DNA of 64,000 nt from Ceratopteris richardii (GCA_020310875.1 CM035439.1:143767200-143831199), one strand, 5' to 3'; shown: positions 55,401-63,361, counted from the stretch's first letter. The notes: a model not told the origin generated them from the letters alone. Numbers and translations: made by a program.

Positions 55401-58400
55401 GTGGGAATTGGTCGTGTGCATCGTCCACAAGTTCAAAAGGAGGGGCGACCTCGCTTTCGTTATCCCATTTGTCTTCTTGAATCTCTCGTAGGAAGTCTGG
55501 TGCAAACCGATTCATAGAAGAAGAAGTGTCTGGCTCCGTGGAATTGGGCACATAAGCAGCCTGGAAAGGAGGGCTTGTTCTATCGTTGGCTCTCTCCTTG
55601 CTCTCATAAATGGCTGGAGCACAAGCTTCTTGGGGAGGATTGCTTATTCTACTACTCTTCCGAGCAGGCTCATACATTCCCTGAGAAGGAATGTAGGCAG
55701 ACTGTGGAGGTACGTGAGCTTCTGAGGGGGGCTTATCTGCCTTTTGGGGGGGAAGATAAGCTTCTTGAGGAGGCACATGGGCTTCCTGAAGAGGCTGGCT
55801 TATCCGTTCTCTTGCCCTTTCCTTTCTTTGAGGGGTAGGTTCCTTTTCTGACTGTGCAATTAGCCTCTCTATTCTTTCTAAGGAGGGGAAACTGTCTGGT
55901 TTAGTGGAATTGGCCACATAAACTTCCGATTGGGAATGATTCATGTTTTTGCTTGCTTTTTCTTTGTCTTGATTTTTTTCTTCCTTGTCAGATCTTGCAA
56001 TTATCCTCTCTAACTTCTCTAGGAATCCATCCAAGTGTAATTGCGTTTTGGCTGAGCCTGAGTAATTGAAAAGGCGACTGGCTTCAAACATAGTCTGAGC
56101 CAATGCGACCATTTTTGCGCACAGTTTGGTTCTTTCTATCTCTAGGTCAGCTCTAGGATAGCACTTGTCATGATCCGTGACGTTTGGCCCTTCTTGGATT
56201 CTGGCCTGATATGCTTTAAGCATCATGTCTATGTCTTCGGGAGTGGGATCAGCTAATACTGATCCTGTTTGGGGTGGTGGGTGGGTTATGTGGGGTGTCT
56301 TAGAGGGTGAAGGGATGGAGGGTGATGGGGATGGTAGCGGTGGGAATGTGTGAGAGTGCGGTTGAGATGTGATCTCTATGATTTTAGCCTTGGTTTCTCG
56401 TAGACTTTCCTCAAGTTCACTCATCTTCTTTGCCCATTGCCTTTTCATGCGTTCGCGGCTATCTCTCCAAGCTCTTGTTCTCTTTTTATTTTGGCTCTCA
56501 GTATCGCTAGTGTCTGGGCTCTTTTCCTTGCCTACCCCTTGGCTTTGCTTCACTGCTTGAGCTCTCGTGACTACCTGTACGGGTGCAGTGGAAGTCACAC
56601 TTCCGCTGGAATCTACCACTAACTCAATAACATTGATGGGCATGATTTTTGGCATATTATTGGGGTTCTTTGGGCAATCTCGTAAGAGATGCTCTTTTCC
56701 ACAATCTTGGCAAAAGCCTTGGATCGTCACGGACTGATTTTGTGTAGGTGGAGGTAAGGGACAATCACGAATGAAGTGATCCCCTTGACATCGGTAGCAT
56801 GGTCCTCTAGGAAAGGGTGGTCGTACCTGCCTAGGTTGAGGCCTAGGGTTGGGGTTTGCATACATGACGTTCGTGTAATCCGACTCCCAACTAGGTTCAC
56901 TTGGTTCTTCACTATAGTAGGACTCACCATGTTCTGGAGACTGCATGTAGTAAGCTTGGGGACTATCGACATGTGTAGAAGCAAAGCTATGGTCACTCGG
57001 GTCACTTTCTGAGATCAGTGGGGTTACTGGTACTATGGCCCTATTCAGGTTTTCTTCTGCAACAGCATACTTTACCGGAATCACATTAGCTGGGGCAGGG
57101 GGTTGTTGAGCTAACACTGGCTGAGGCCTTTGTTGGTTTTGGTAGGGTTGCTGATACGGCTGATGTGGCCTGCCATATGGTTGTGGAGGGTACGGGTTCT
57201 GGTATCTTCCTTGCTGCGGGTATGGCTGAGGGTAGGGTTGCCTAACCGCCTGCTTGTTGTATGGGCAATCTTGTGCGGTGTGATTGGTGTATCTTCGTTC
57301 TATGGTGCAGTACTGGCTACTAGGATTTACTTGGGGCTGAGCCATAATGGGGCAGACATTCGCCATGTGGTCACCACCACAAGTGTAGCACCTTTTCACA
57401 GGGGCAAACCTTGGGATTTGTTTACTAGTTACCCCTAATTTCTGAGCTACCTTCTCTGCGAGTTCCTCAATTGATGTGGATTGCGTGGAAGAGTGACTAG
57501 ATGCACTATCTGTATCTTTGTAGATTTTGGAGAGCTCTAGTTCTTCCCCTAGGTTATCTTCAATGTCAATGCACATGCGTACACACTCTTCTATAGTCCT
57601 AGGGTCCTTCAGATACACATAGGATCTCAATTTTGTACTCAACAATCCGTCAAGGAATAAGGCTACTTGTTTGGCAGATGTGGGTAGCTCCGAAACAGGG
57701 CACCTTTCAAGATATTGTCTAAATCTTCTTCCTGCAAGTCTCACAGTCTCTTGAGAGGTTTGCTTGAAGCTGTGAATCAGTGAGGAGGTGTTGTGTCTTA
57801 TGCCACTCTTGGAGAACTCAATAATAAATGCTTCTAGGAGTTGGTCTATGCTCCTGAACTGGCGCTCATCCAATGGCTGAAACCATGTAAGTGCCGTATT
57901 CCTCAGGGTTAGACCGAAGGCATTGTACTGCGTGAATAGATCCTCAACTTGTTTAGCTCTCAAGACTTGCTTGAACTCCGCCACATGATCATAGGGATCT
58001 CCTGTGCCGTCAAAGTAATTCTTCATGGACTTAACTAGCTGGGTGGGTCTCAAAGTTCTTGTGTGCTCTCTAGGCCTCGGCAGAGGGAATCCATCTACAT
58101 TTCTTTGGTTCCTATGGGCTCTAAGCACCTCAGGTTCCACCCTATTCGTCTCCGTTCTCGTTCTTTCTCTGCCCACTGAATTGGCAAAACTTACTTCTGG
58201 TCTATCTTTACTTCTGTCTCTTTGCCTACCATGAGCCTGGGATGTTCCAGCTCCGGGGTGACCATAGGATACATTTGATCTTGGTTGGGGGAAAATGAAT
58301 TCGCCCTTCCAAGTGTAAGCATGCCTATCATTTTCTGTCACCACAAAGATCCTCTCCGAAGTGTGGTCTAAGTAGGTCACTCTACCTGGGCTATCTGGAT

Positions 58401-59061
58401 CCTTAAACTCATAGATCATGATTGTTCCTATATCAGTTGGGTGATCCGGTTTATACCTCCAAAAGGCTTCGTCCGTTTCTCGATTGAGAAGCAATTCTAT
58501 GCACTTGTTATCTTGGGGGACCCACTCAGGCGTGATAATCCTAGTGAGAACTGATTTACCTCGAGGGGTTCTAGGTTCCACTCCCATGTTTCCTTGTTCC
58601 AAGTCACCTAAGTCCGCTTCTGAAATTACATTTCCAAATTCATCTGTCCTATCTGGATGACTGGTGACTACGTATATGGTTCCTTCCTTGTCCAGGTATG
58701 CACCGTTTTCAAACTTGACAGCTGGGTGCTCTAGTCCTATGGATTGGTCAGGGTTTTTAATCTGGACCACAGATCTTCCTAGGCCGTCCTCATAGATGCT
58801 CGCACCTAATTGGTTGGTCCTAAGGTATTCCAACTGTGTTTTGTAAGGGCCTTCTACCCTGTACAAGTAGGGCACACCTGAACTTCCCGTAGGTCTGTCC
58901 ATACCTTGAGACATCGCTGATTCACTGGTATCAGAGCTCGGGTAATGAGAGTGGTGACTCAACTGTTGAGCCCAAGACCTTGCAGTGTGATTGACACTAG
59001 CCTCTGAAGACCTAAGGCTTTGTCTCTCTCTTACTAGGTGTCGTCTTGATCTGAGGTTCAT
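49432..59061 (-). CDS. Ty3/gypsy gag-pol polyprotein of E (3,209 codons)
   Basis: The start is chosen at the first ATG (59059-59061, MNLRSRRHL); the frame opens slightly upstream without an ATG. Approximate residues: 65-260 novel N-terminal region with an internal duplication; 345-500 retrotransposon gag (YFDGTGDPYDHVAEFKQ); CCHC knuckles near 560, 755 and 785; 800-1340 repeat-bearing linker; 1350-1450 retropepsin (AILDSGAGVAIAT, ILGRPFM); 1770-1960 RT with YVDDLCAHS; 2075-2190 RNase H (HVDASNYAIGCVL); 2250-2330 and 2379-2457 two HHCC modules; integrase DDE near 2480-2580 (GIDFVGP, VSDRGTHFL, NGQAEST); 2820-2940 a second retropepsin-like domain; then a basic tail with repeated W-V-P-K. There is no internal stop. 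It is far longer than usual gypsy gag-pol (about 1,500 residues). No chromodomain or second RNase H is seen. Confidence 0.95.
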   Translation of the reverse strand: MNLRSRRHLVRERQSLRSSEASVNHTARSWAQQLSHHSHYPSSDTSESAMSQGMDRPTGSSGVPYLYRVEGPYKTQLEYLRTNQLGASIYEDGLGRSVVQIKNPDQSIGLEHPAVKFENGAYLDKEGTIYVVTSHPDRTDEFGNVISEADLGDLEQGNMGVEPRTPRGKSVLTRIITPEWVPQDNKCIELLLNRETDEAFWRYKPDHPTDIGTIMIYEFKDPDSPGRVTYLDHTSERIFVVTENDRHAYTWKGEFIFPQPRSNVSYGHPGAGTSQAHGRQRDRSKDRPEVSFANSVGRERTRTETNRVEPEVLRAHRNQRNVDGFPLPRPREHTRTLRPTQLVKSMKNYFDGTGDPYDHVAEFKQVLRAKQVEDLFTQYNAFGLTLRNTALTWFQPLDERQFRSIDQLLEAFIIEFSKSGIRHNTSSLIHSFKQTSQETVRLAGRRFRQYLERCPVSELPTSAKQVALFLDGLLSTKLRSYVYLKDPRTIEECVRMCIDIEDNLGEELELSKIYKDTDSASSHSSTQSTSIEELAEKVAQKLGVTSKQIPRFAPVKRCYTCGGDHMANVCPIMAQPQVNPSSQYCTIERRYTNHTAQDCPYNKQAVRQPYPQPYPQQGRYQNPYPPQPYGRPHQPYQQPYQNQQRPQPVLAQQPPAPANVIPVKYAVAEENLNRAIVPVTPLISESDPSDHSFASTHVDSPQAYYMQSPEHGESYYSEEPSEPSWESDYTNVMYANPNPRPQPRQVRPPFPRGPCYRCQGDHFIRDCPLPPPTQNQSVTIQGFCQDCGKEHLLRDCPKNPNNMPKIMPINVIELVVDSSGSVTSTAPVQVVTRAQAVKQSQGVGKEKSPDTSDTESQNKKRTRAWRDSRERMKRQWAKKMSELEESLRETKAKIIEITSQPHSHTFPPLPSPSPSIPSPSKTPHITHPPPQTGSVLADPTPEDIDMMLKAYQARIQEGPNVTDHDKCYPRADLEIERTKLCAKMVALAQTMFEASRLFNYSGSAKTQLHLDGFLEKLERIIARSDKEEKNQDKEKASKNMNHSQSEVYVANSTKPDSFPSLERIERLIAQSEKEPTPQRKERARERISQPLQEAHVPPQEAYLPPQKADKPPSEAHVPPQSAYIPSQGMYEPARKSSRISNPPQEACAPAIYESKERANDRTSPPFQAAYVPNSTEPDTSSSMNRFAPDFLREIQEDKWDNESEVAPPFELVDDAHDQFPQDIPSNYGEHESVQSHERLDFESNSIQELPHFIGPWEAKSTCMRAPTVMVRNDDSVIPRNTEVVKNTNVQCNLKLEELLKVRPELWKHVAKQVPEIAKPRSQEGSHRTVLEIPLDKIGDMCEGEEGNTYLPITYQEYTTKAILDSGAGVAIATTSLWKHWGKPALMPTRMKLQMADGHIERPLGLLEGITLTTCGVEFEHSFAICDFSKNHAYEMILGRPFMRQLQVVQDWGTNSLYLQHLGVTTKVNLKDYSHRDVPPIQWNPLHRAKDDTESVHSIGSGSSWMHEDTHLWMCKVAVEEEKREKAREVGANETHRPIQDPAYAPIVFPDEEFEPHGWAEILATMDVAINEEKWTPHYDEDGYDISVFSIEPIMGEAVLEECEPSPDAFEDASDSDLESIIMDPPFASDEEYLHEVEFQPQRHGEVTTNVRLATHVNPMEEGKKRKKREASPKEEESLFEVPENFKKYEIDDRRVMIRMPKREAQSGEAYDNKETTKKIVVALEEGEERCTYIGHDLTEEEEYELIALLREYRDVFAWSYKDLKGVDPDICSHTIPMTSDAKPSKQKPYTYNDNYAAKIKEEIDRLVEAGFIYEIEHTEWVSPIVVVPKKNGKLRVCINLKKVNAATIRDNYPLPITEHLLERVVGKEVYSFLDGFSGYNQVAIAPEDQHKTAFATEWGIFAFRVMPFGLTNAPATFQRLMCHVFKEFLRKSLEVYVDDLCAHSNVRQTHIPELRQIFDKCREYQVCLNPEKCVFMVRQGKILGHIVSKNGISTDEEKVRAIAELPRPKNVKEVQAFMGHCGYYRRFIHMYAVIAKPMYGLLTNFEWTDECENSFQELKRRLCSAPILTTPDWNKPFHVHVDASNYAIGCVLAQPTGEGNMDLPIAYASRQLNVAERNYTTTEREGLGMVYAVKKFRHYLLANKFKFFTDHQALLYLVNKPCNTGRLVRWFLLLMEYDFEVVVRKGRTHLRADHLSRLTSGEAPQGVSDDLPDAYLFNLEVIPQWAKPLVPVLTYGPNHPVVNTRNREVVKAQKYHIMAGSMYKHTDQGILACCVEEDEYAKWLQLAHVGALEQHHSKQRTLQTLKRFGVHWPTMEADVQKLCKECPIYCTKPPVEHATLYQVSIVPDWSEPLVSFLRTNTFPPDMTLARKRSLEQEAQDYSLVGDNLYKRGKDGYLRLCVHESEYLKILETAHQGVAGGHFGPDRVIKAILFAGFWWPTLHMDAHTYVKRCDVCQRTQYPIRKDEMPLKPMMGGRAFSKWGIDFVGPINPPAKGSHAEYIIVATDYLTKWVEVKATTKNDAQTTAKFLFENVFTRYGLPIELVSDRGTHFLNEVIENLLQEFLVIHKKSAPYHPQANGQAESTNKILCNVLTKLVNTKRSDWDKQLHHAVWAYRVAYKTVLQATPFQMVFGQNAVLPLDFLIPTLKVAQEHEWTGHELSSRIFDLERLGETRLRAAAGIYAAKKRQKAYFDAHVKDKGLKAGDLVLVYTLKQHARKLEKRGYGPMIINRISTSGAVQLATLEGDVLPNYISGCRVKLYQEPLTEEMLSRLNTAKKRKEEEKRIREEAQAEALERIRRMKLRRHGRDLTRTVDHADQGYPMAMCEVAGTSSNRIIDRRPFITIDIGQGKSARTVRALIDSGAATSAVKLSYCQELQLTVRPVEAYLIGLGGVETPCMGEVELPLYIHDEAMTVKVLVCQDEDLTEPLVLGQDWIYDRAVNLNLRSGLLQVWVNHSRVTVELDNGALKELGKAQTPGPSRGTHEDDHAVLVQNPVLQRNDICKKGVRDATELPSFPKARRRQQPKADHKQKKQSTTYVRDQKYLRSRMSQKINQVWVRKGERPGAPPSTTRAKPLISNQQHDANKKSFRNSSAKVKYIWVPKKSMKASPQSRQIWVPKACLRAQVATPRPQPMQHNPTTSTTSIHSLSTLRNTPRPMSMHVITHKWVPKRPHSQTVTPTQLSRVSTKPKAKPIRCIWQSKTCNKPPDPKL
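50200..50600 (-). other. second retropepsin-like domain in E gag-pol
   Basis: After the integrase C-terminus, the sequence FITIDIG, then RALIDSGAATSAVKL, then EPLVLGQDWIYDRAV gives the aspartic protease signature (D-S-G-A, then hydrophobic-L-G-x-D-W). The first protease of E (near 54950) uses ILGRPF instead, so the two belong to different retropepsin subtypes and are not a simple recent duplication. Confidence 0.8.
51690..52325 (-). other. tandem duplicated integrase HHCC modules in E
   Basis: Copy 1 (52325-52070): GSMYKHTDQGILACCV, AHVGALEQHH, GVHWPTMEADVQKLCKEC. Copy 2 (51925-51690): DNLYKRGKDGYLRLCV, AHQGVAGGHFG, GFWWPTLHMDAH, CDVC. They align over about 78 residues with a linker of about 45 residues. 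Only copy 2 is followed by the DDE core. Confidence 0.85.
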
Positions 59062-59082
59062 AAGCCTATCTAAGTAGCCCAA

Positions 59083-59924
59083 TTCTTTGCCCAGAGTACA
59101 ACCTCGTTGCCGATCAATTGGTACCAGTCACTTGATTCTTTTTAGTTATTCCTCGTGTTTAAAGTCTTGTCTGCTATTACGTCGTCAGGAATACTTGAAT
59201 GTTCTTCGTACTTTCAGGTTGATCGTTCCACGTTAGGTTCTTTCCTTTATGTTGTCGACAGTACAGAGATTAAGTTTTTAGCTTGAACTTGAGTTTTTAG
59301 GTAGTCTTCAACTTGATAGTGGCCTATCGTCGCCCTGACTTACTCCTACTTCTAATCGTTCTTAGCCTAAGCTAGGAATTGACGAAGAGGAGTTGAGAAT
59401 ATTCCGACCTTTCTTGCCGAACCTTGCTCTTTAGTGCTCGAGAAGTTGATTCTCAAGCGTGCGCCACACCCTTGCTTGGATACTCTCAATTGCTTCTCAA
59501 TAGGCCTGCATAAATCCCAAGATTAGTTCCAAGTAGATCTTTCAATTGACAGACAATTTATTTCAGACACTTTTTTAATGACCCTTGTTCCCCCTTTTGT
59601 ATTGCTAGAAATTTCCTCTAGAGCTCCCTTGGTGTTCCTACCCCTCTGTGTGTCAAATTCCAAATATCCTATCTGAAAATCAACGCCGTATTCTTATAAA
59701 AAACAGTTGAGGGCGTGTAGTATATGTCACGAGCTTTCCGACAAGCCCTAGAGCTCAGAAAATGGATTTCATATGAAAAAGTTATGACCGTTCAGGGTTT
59801 AGGGGGTTACTAGACAAACAGATCCTTTCAGGGTTTTAATGCAATTTCTAAGGCCTTTGTAAGTACATGAGTACTTGAGAGTGCAAATATAGCCAAAATT
59901 TTAGCTTTTAATTTTTTGCCGAAA
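59083..59924 (-). other. non-repetitive leader of E
   Basis: Between the array and the gag-pol start; AT-rich with no convincing ORF. It could hold packaging or translation signals, but no motif is recognised. Confidence 0.5.
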
Positions 59925-60536
59925 ATGTCTGTCTATCGCGATAGACGGTGTCTGTCGCGATAGACACAATCTATCGTGGGGGCTGTCTGTCGCGATAGAC
60001 GGTGTCTGTCGCGATAGACAGTGTCTATCGTGGATTTCTGTCTGTCGTGATAGACGGTGTCTGTCGCGATAGACGGTATCTGTCGCGGATTTCTGTCTGT
60101 CGCGATAGACGGTGTCTGTCGCGATAGACGGTATCTGTCGCGGATTTCTGTCTGTCGCGATAGACGGTGTCTGTCGCGATAGACGGTATCTGTCGCGGAT
60201 TTCTGTCTGTCGCGATAGACGGTGTCTGTCGCGAATTTCAGTCTGTCGCGATAGACGGTGTCTATCGCGATAGACGGTATCTGTCGCGAATTTCTGTCTG
60301 TCGCGATAGACGGTGTCTGTCGCGATAGACGGTACCTGTCGTGGATTTCTGTCTGTCGCGATAGACGGTGTCTGTCGCGATAGACGCTATCTGTCGTGAA
60401 ATTCTGTCTGTCGCGATAGACGGTGTCTGTCGCGGATTTCTGTCTGTCGTGGGTCTCTGTCTGTCGCGATAGATGGTGTCTGTCGCGATAGACAGTGTCT
60501 GTCGCGATAGACGGTGTCTGTCGCGATAGACTGAAA
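59925..60536 (-). repeat. near-palindromic TCGCGA tandem array in the E leader
   Basis: Over 600 bp of tandem copies of a 19-bp core, TGTCTGTCGCGATAGACGG, arranged in a higher-order unit of about 55 bp separated by GGATTTC. Each core holds GTC(T/G)(A/G)TCGCGATAGAC-like inverted symmetry centred on TCGCGA. A single further copy lies near 60632-60650. All frames are mostly open because the unit lacks stops, giving a spurious 203-codon ORF of repeats. It sits in the untranslated leader between primer site and gag. Confidence 0.93.
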
Positions 60537-60847
60537 AAACGCAAATTTTTGAAAAACTTCTAGTGATCTAGAATGCCCTCAAGGTGTAGGTTACAGTGCT
60601 AATCATGCATTCACAAAATGTTAAGATTTTCTGTCTGTCGCGATAGACAGAGATCGTCGTCTCGGGACCTGTGCAGAGCCTGTCGTACCTGCGCACACTG
60701 CTGGGGATGATGGTACAGCAAAAAACCTGCAAAATAGCTCAAGAAACATGCAAAAACAGCGCAAGCAAATTCGCTCTCTCGCTCTCTCTCACAAGTGAAA
60801 TGAGGGAAATGAGGTGGAGATGGGGATATAGTCAAAAACTGAAATTT

Positions 60848-60915
60848 TCGCGATGATGGAGATGGAGGTGGGAGATGGTGATGATGATGATGGTGATGAA
60901 GATGGTGAAGAAAGT
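60848..60915. repeat. GAT/GGA-rich simple repeat in the E leader
   Basis: Imperfect trinucleotide-type run of GATGGA, GATGAT and GGTGAT. No coding role is seen. Confidence 0.8.
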
Positions 60916-61002
60916 AAAAGAAATTCGATGAGAGTGAAGAAAATACCTACCACTCCAACGCGTCAACTCTACGTCTTACCATCACACGCTCGTCCTCAAA
61001 GC

Positions 61003-61024
61003 TCGATCCCCGGCAACGGCGCCA
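61003..61024 (-). other. primer-binding site of E (tRNA-Asp)
   Basis: The plus strand TCGATCCCCGGCAACGGCGC plus CA equals the 3' end of plant tRNA-Asp(GUC) including CCA, so the minus strand is its exact complement over 22 nt. It lies eight bases inside the LTR. This primer is typical of Athila/Tat-type plant gypsy elements. Confidence 0.9.
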
Positions 61025-61032
61025 AAATTTGG

Positions 61033-61720
61033 TGTAGCTCGGTGATGAGTAGCACCTCCTTTAATGTCAATCCGGGAAGACGTGAGGATGGTATGAAGAC
61101 CTCGAGCAAGTGGCGGCACAAGTGCGTGAGTGAGAAGCACACAAGCATGCACACACATACACACACACGCGCACACACGGCAAGACAAAGAGGGAGAATC
61201 AATGGAGTTCTTTAGATTACTTTCAAAAGCTCTTACAAGTTTGTTTCAATTACAATCCACCCTCCAAAATGAGCTCTCTAGCTCTTTTTATAGTTTTTGA
61301 CTAGCTTTGGCCTTGTCCAGACCTAGTGTCCGGCCTAGTTAAAAATTAGGTTCCAGGGCTTATTTGAGGGCTCAAACGAAGTCTAAAAATTATGAAATTT
61401 GGTACGATGGTACTTCTAATACTCCTCAAGCTCGAGGACTCCTCGGCTTGCACAAAATGGAGTCTATTCTACCAAAAACGGAATTTACAATGTTTGTGTA
61501 GTGATTAAAATCACTTGAGTTGTACATAACCCATGGGGAAAAATGATCTGGCCTTGTTGCCGTATTGTGCATGATTCCTCTGTTGCTAAATGATCTGGCC
61601 TTGTTGCCGTATTGTGCATGATTCCTCTGTTGCTTTGTGTTGTACATAACCCATGGGGAAAAATGATCTGGCCTTGTTGCCGTATTGTGCATGATTCCTC
61701 TGTTGCTTTGTGTGCCAACA
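61033..61720 (-). repeat. 5' LTR of gypsy E (688 bp)
   Basis: Equal in length to the 3' copy. Differences seen by eye are at GGCCTTGTCC, CTCAAACGAAG and TTCCTCTGTTGCTAAATG. Confidence 0.95.
61284..61293 (-). promoter_or_regulatory. TATA box of the E 5' LTR
   Basis: The minus strand reads CTATAAAAAG, placed mid-LTR with the triple-repeat region upstream as U3. It is the probable promoter of the element transcript; the start site is not determined. Confidence 0.6.
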
Positions 61721-61725
61721 ATGCT
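61721..61725. repeat. right TSD of gypsy E (ATGCT)
   Basis: Second copy of the 5-bp duplication within the gag of copia D. Removing E and one copy restores the gag frame through KARKHQLW. Confidence 0.95.
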
Positions 61726-62056
61726 TCCTAGCTTTAGTACTTGAAGAAAAGAAAGCTTTGAGTGCATCCCACACTTCTTGAGATGTCTTACAACTCCTAA
61801 TGTGAGGCAACAAAAAATCTGAGATAGAGTTGAGGAAATAAGACCTTGCAAGTGCATCCTTAGAGCACCATGTGCTCAATCTTTCTTGCTCTTCTTGTGT
61901 TGGTTGACTTTTGTTCCTGAAACTTGGCATAACTTCATCTCCAGCCACATAACCATATAAACTTCTACCTTGGAGATAAGCTTCCATCCTTAATGACCAA
62001 GCTGAGTAGTTACCTCTATCCAATTTGTCAATTGATGAAGGAAATCCATCTGCCAT
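61726..62056 (-). pseudogene. copia gag N-terminus of D, cut by E
   Basis: ATG at 62054-62056: MADGFPSSIDKLDRGNYSAW, then LRMEAYLQGRSLYGYV and WCSKDALARSYFLNSISDFLLPHIRSC up to STKARK, where the TSD of E and its LTR interrupt. The other half lies at 44277 downwards. There is no stop in this half. Confidence 0.88.
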
Positions 62057-62069
62057 GTTGTCCAACCTT

Positions 62070-62081
62070 GCTCTCATACCA
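62070..62081 (-). other. primer-binding site of copia D
   Basis: The minus strand reads TGGTATGAGAGC, one mismatch from the initiator tRNA-Met type site, one base inside the LTR. Confidence 0.8.
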
Positions 62082-62082
62082 C

Positions 62083-63356
62083 TGTGAAGAGATGGATAGG
62101 TATGTGCTTGAAGATGAAGAGGTGTTGCAAAATCCTTGATCTACACCAGCCAAATGAACTCCAAGAGTATATGGTGGGCCCTTTTAGCTTGCCAATGGAT
62201 GTATTAGACACCCTATGTACCTTGGAAGATCACTCTCAAAAAGATAGATCAAAACAGATAAGTTGGAGTTAGCTCAGAGGTGAAAAAACTTGCTATTCTT
62301 GGTTCATACACCTGTCCAATGTTTTACATAATTCTCTGAGCACAGCAGCAATTAGCTTAATTCCTCTTGGGGAAGTCTAGGGAACTTAAAGAGCTAACTT
62401 TCACGAGTAATATCATAAAAAATAATGAACCACACACTGAGAATGAGTTTTAACAACTGATGACATCATCCCGATTTTCACGAGCTGCTATAGTTTGAGA
62501 CCAGTGAGCAGAAAAATCAACATAACTCAAAATGTAGGAATCTAATGATTATGAAAATTTGTATGATTATACTAGACCGTAAGCTGAATCCAAAAAGCTT
62601 TCAATCACTGAATTTGGATAAGTAAACACTGAGAAATGACTCTGACAAGGTGAGTGAAAAAGTTGGGTACCTGACAGAGAAGTGAAGATGAACAGACCCT
62701 GTTGACTTCAAATGAACATAACTGAAGATTGCAACATCCAAATGACATGAAAATTTGTGAGCATATAGTAGACTTATAGAGCTAACGTTACAAAGTTAAA
62801 TCACTGAAAATGATGCACCAAGCTCAGAGAAAACATCTCTGCAAGTTGACTGAGAAAACTGAGAGTAATGGTAGTGAGTAGTACACTTCACAAGAACATG
62901 GAAAGATGAACTCAAATAATCATGAAAATGAAAGTATATTGCTTGTACAATACAATGACTTACTGATACATATGTGTGCCTTGTAATCACACCTTGCTAT
63001 GGCATAAAGCTCAGCTCTTGGAGGTCTTCACATAGGTCTCTCTAACCACGACTAAAACTACCATCTATTTATAGTTGAGTTTGGGAGGCTAACTTCCCTC
63101 AATCACTCTCCAATCAATCAATGATTGATTTGATTCTCTACCTACCACAAATCACAAATTCGTGGCTCCTCTTTCCATTTTTGATCAAGTGGACTCAACC
63201 ACTTAAGATTCTTTCACTTTTACATTAAGTAAACTCTTCAAAAGTTACAAGAGGTAGTTCACAAGTGAACTTTACATAGTCTTCATTTTAAGGATTTTTC
63301 TATGACTTTGTGGGACTCAAGCCAATACTTAGGCTTGTCATAGACTTGCTCCAATA
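62083..63356 (-). repeat. 5' LTR of copia D (1,274 bp)
   Basis: Same termini as 39119-40390. TATA box CTATAAATAG at 63064-63073. It explains the gene-free stretch. Confidence 0.92.
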
Positions 63357-63361
63357 AATAG
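63357..63361. repeat. right TSD of element D (AATAG)
   Basis: Second copy of the duplication; gag of C follows. Confidence 0.9.

Larger units (their letters stand above)
44278..61720 (-). mobile_element. giant Ty3/gypsy element E, apparently complete (17,443 bp)
   Basis: Minus-strand element with two 688-bp LTRs differing at about three positions, a perfect 5-bp TSD, a tRNA-Asp primer site, a polypurine tract, a leader of about 1.9 kb with a tandem array, one uninterrupted gag-pol frame, and three further ORFs before the 3' LTR. The pol order protease-RT-RNase H-integrase is Ty3/gypsy. The tRNA-Asp site, the ILGRPF-type protease and the absence of a chromodomain point to the Tat/Athila side of plant gypsy elements. 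The very similar LTRs and open frames indicate a young insertion. Confidence 0.95.
39119..63356 (-). mobile_element. Ty1/copia element D, carrying gypsy E
   Basis: Minus-strand copia with two LTRs of about 1.27 kb, primer site, gag-pol and polypurine tract, flanked by AATAG inside the gag of C. Removing E and one copy of its 5-bp TSD leaves about 6.8 kb. RT, integrase and RNase H form one long open frame, but gag has a stop and a frameshift and is split by E. LTR termini are TA...CA instead of TG...CA. Confidence 0.92.

Noticed and set aside
59925-60536. CRISPR-like repeat array
   Set aside because: Units are tandem with no unique spacers, in a plant retrotransposon leader.
59933-60544. A 203-codon ORF of repeated TPSIATDTVYRDR-type peptide in the E leader
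   Set aside because: It is a by-product of the stop-free tandem array; the period is not a multiple of three, so all frames cycle through the same peptides, and there is no good start context.
61485-62077. Fusion ORF joining copia gag to HNTATRPDHF-type repeats
   Set aside because: The gag frame of D simply runs into the LTR of E; the repeat peptide is translated LTR sequence.
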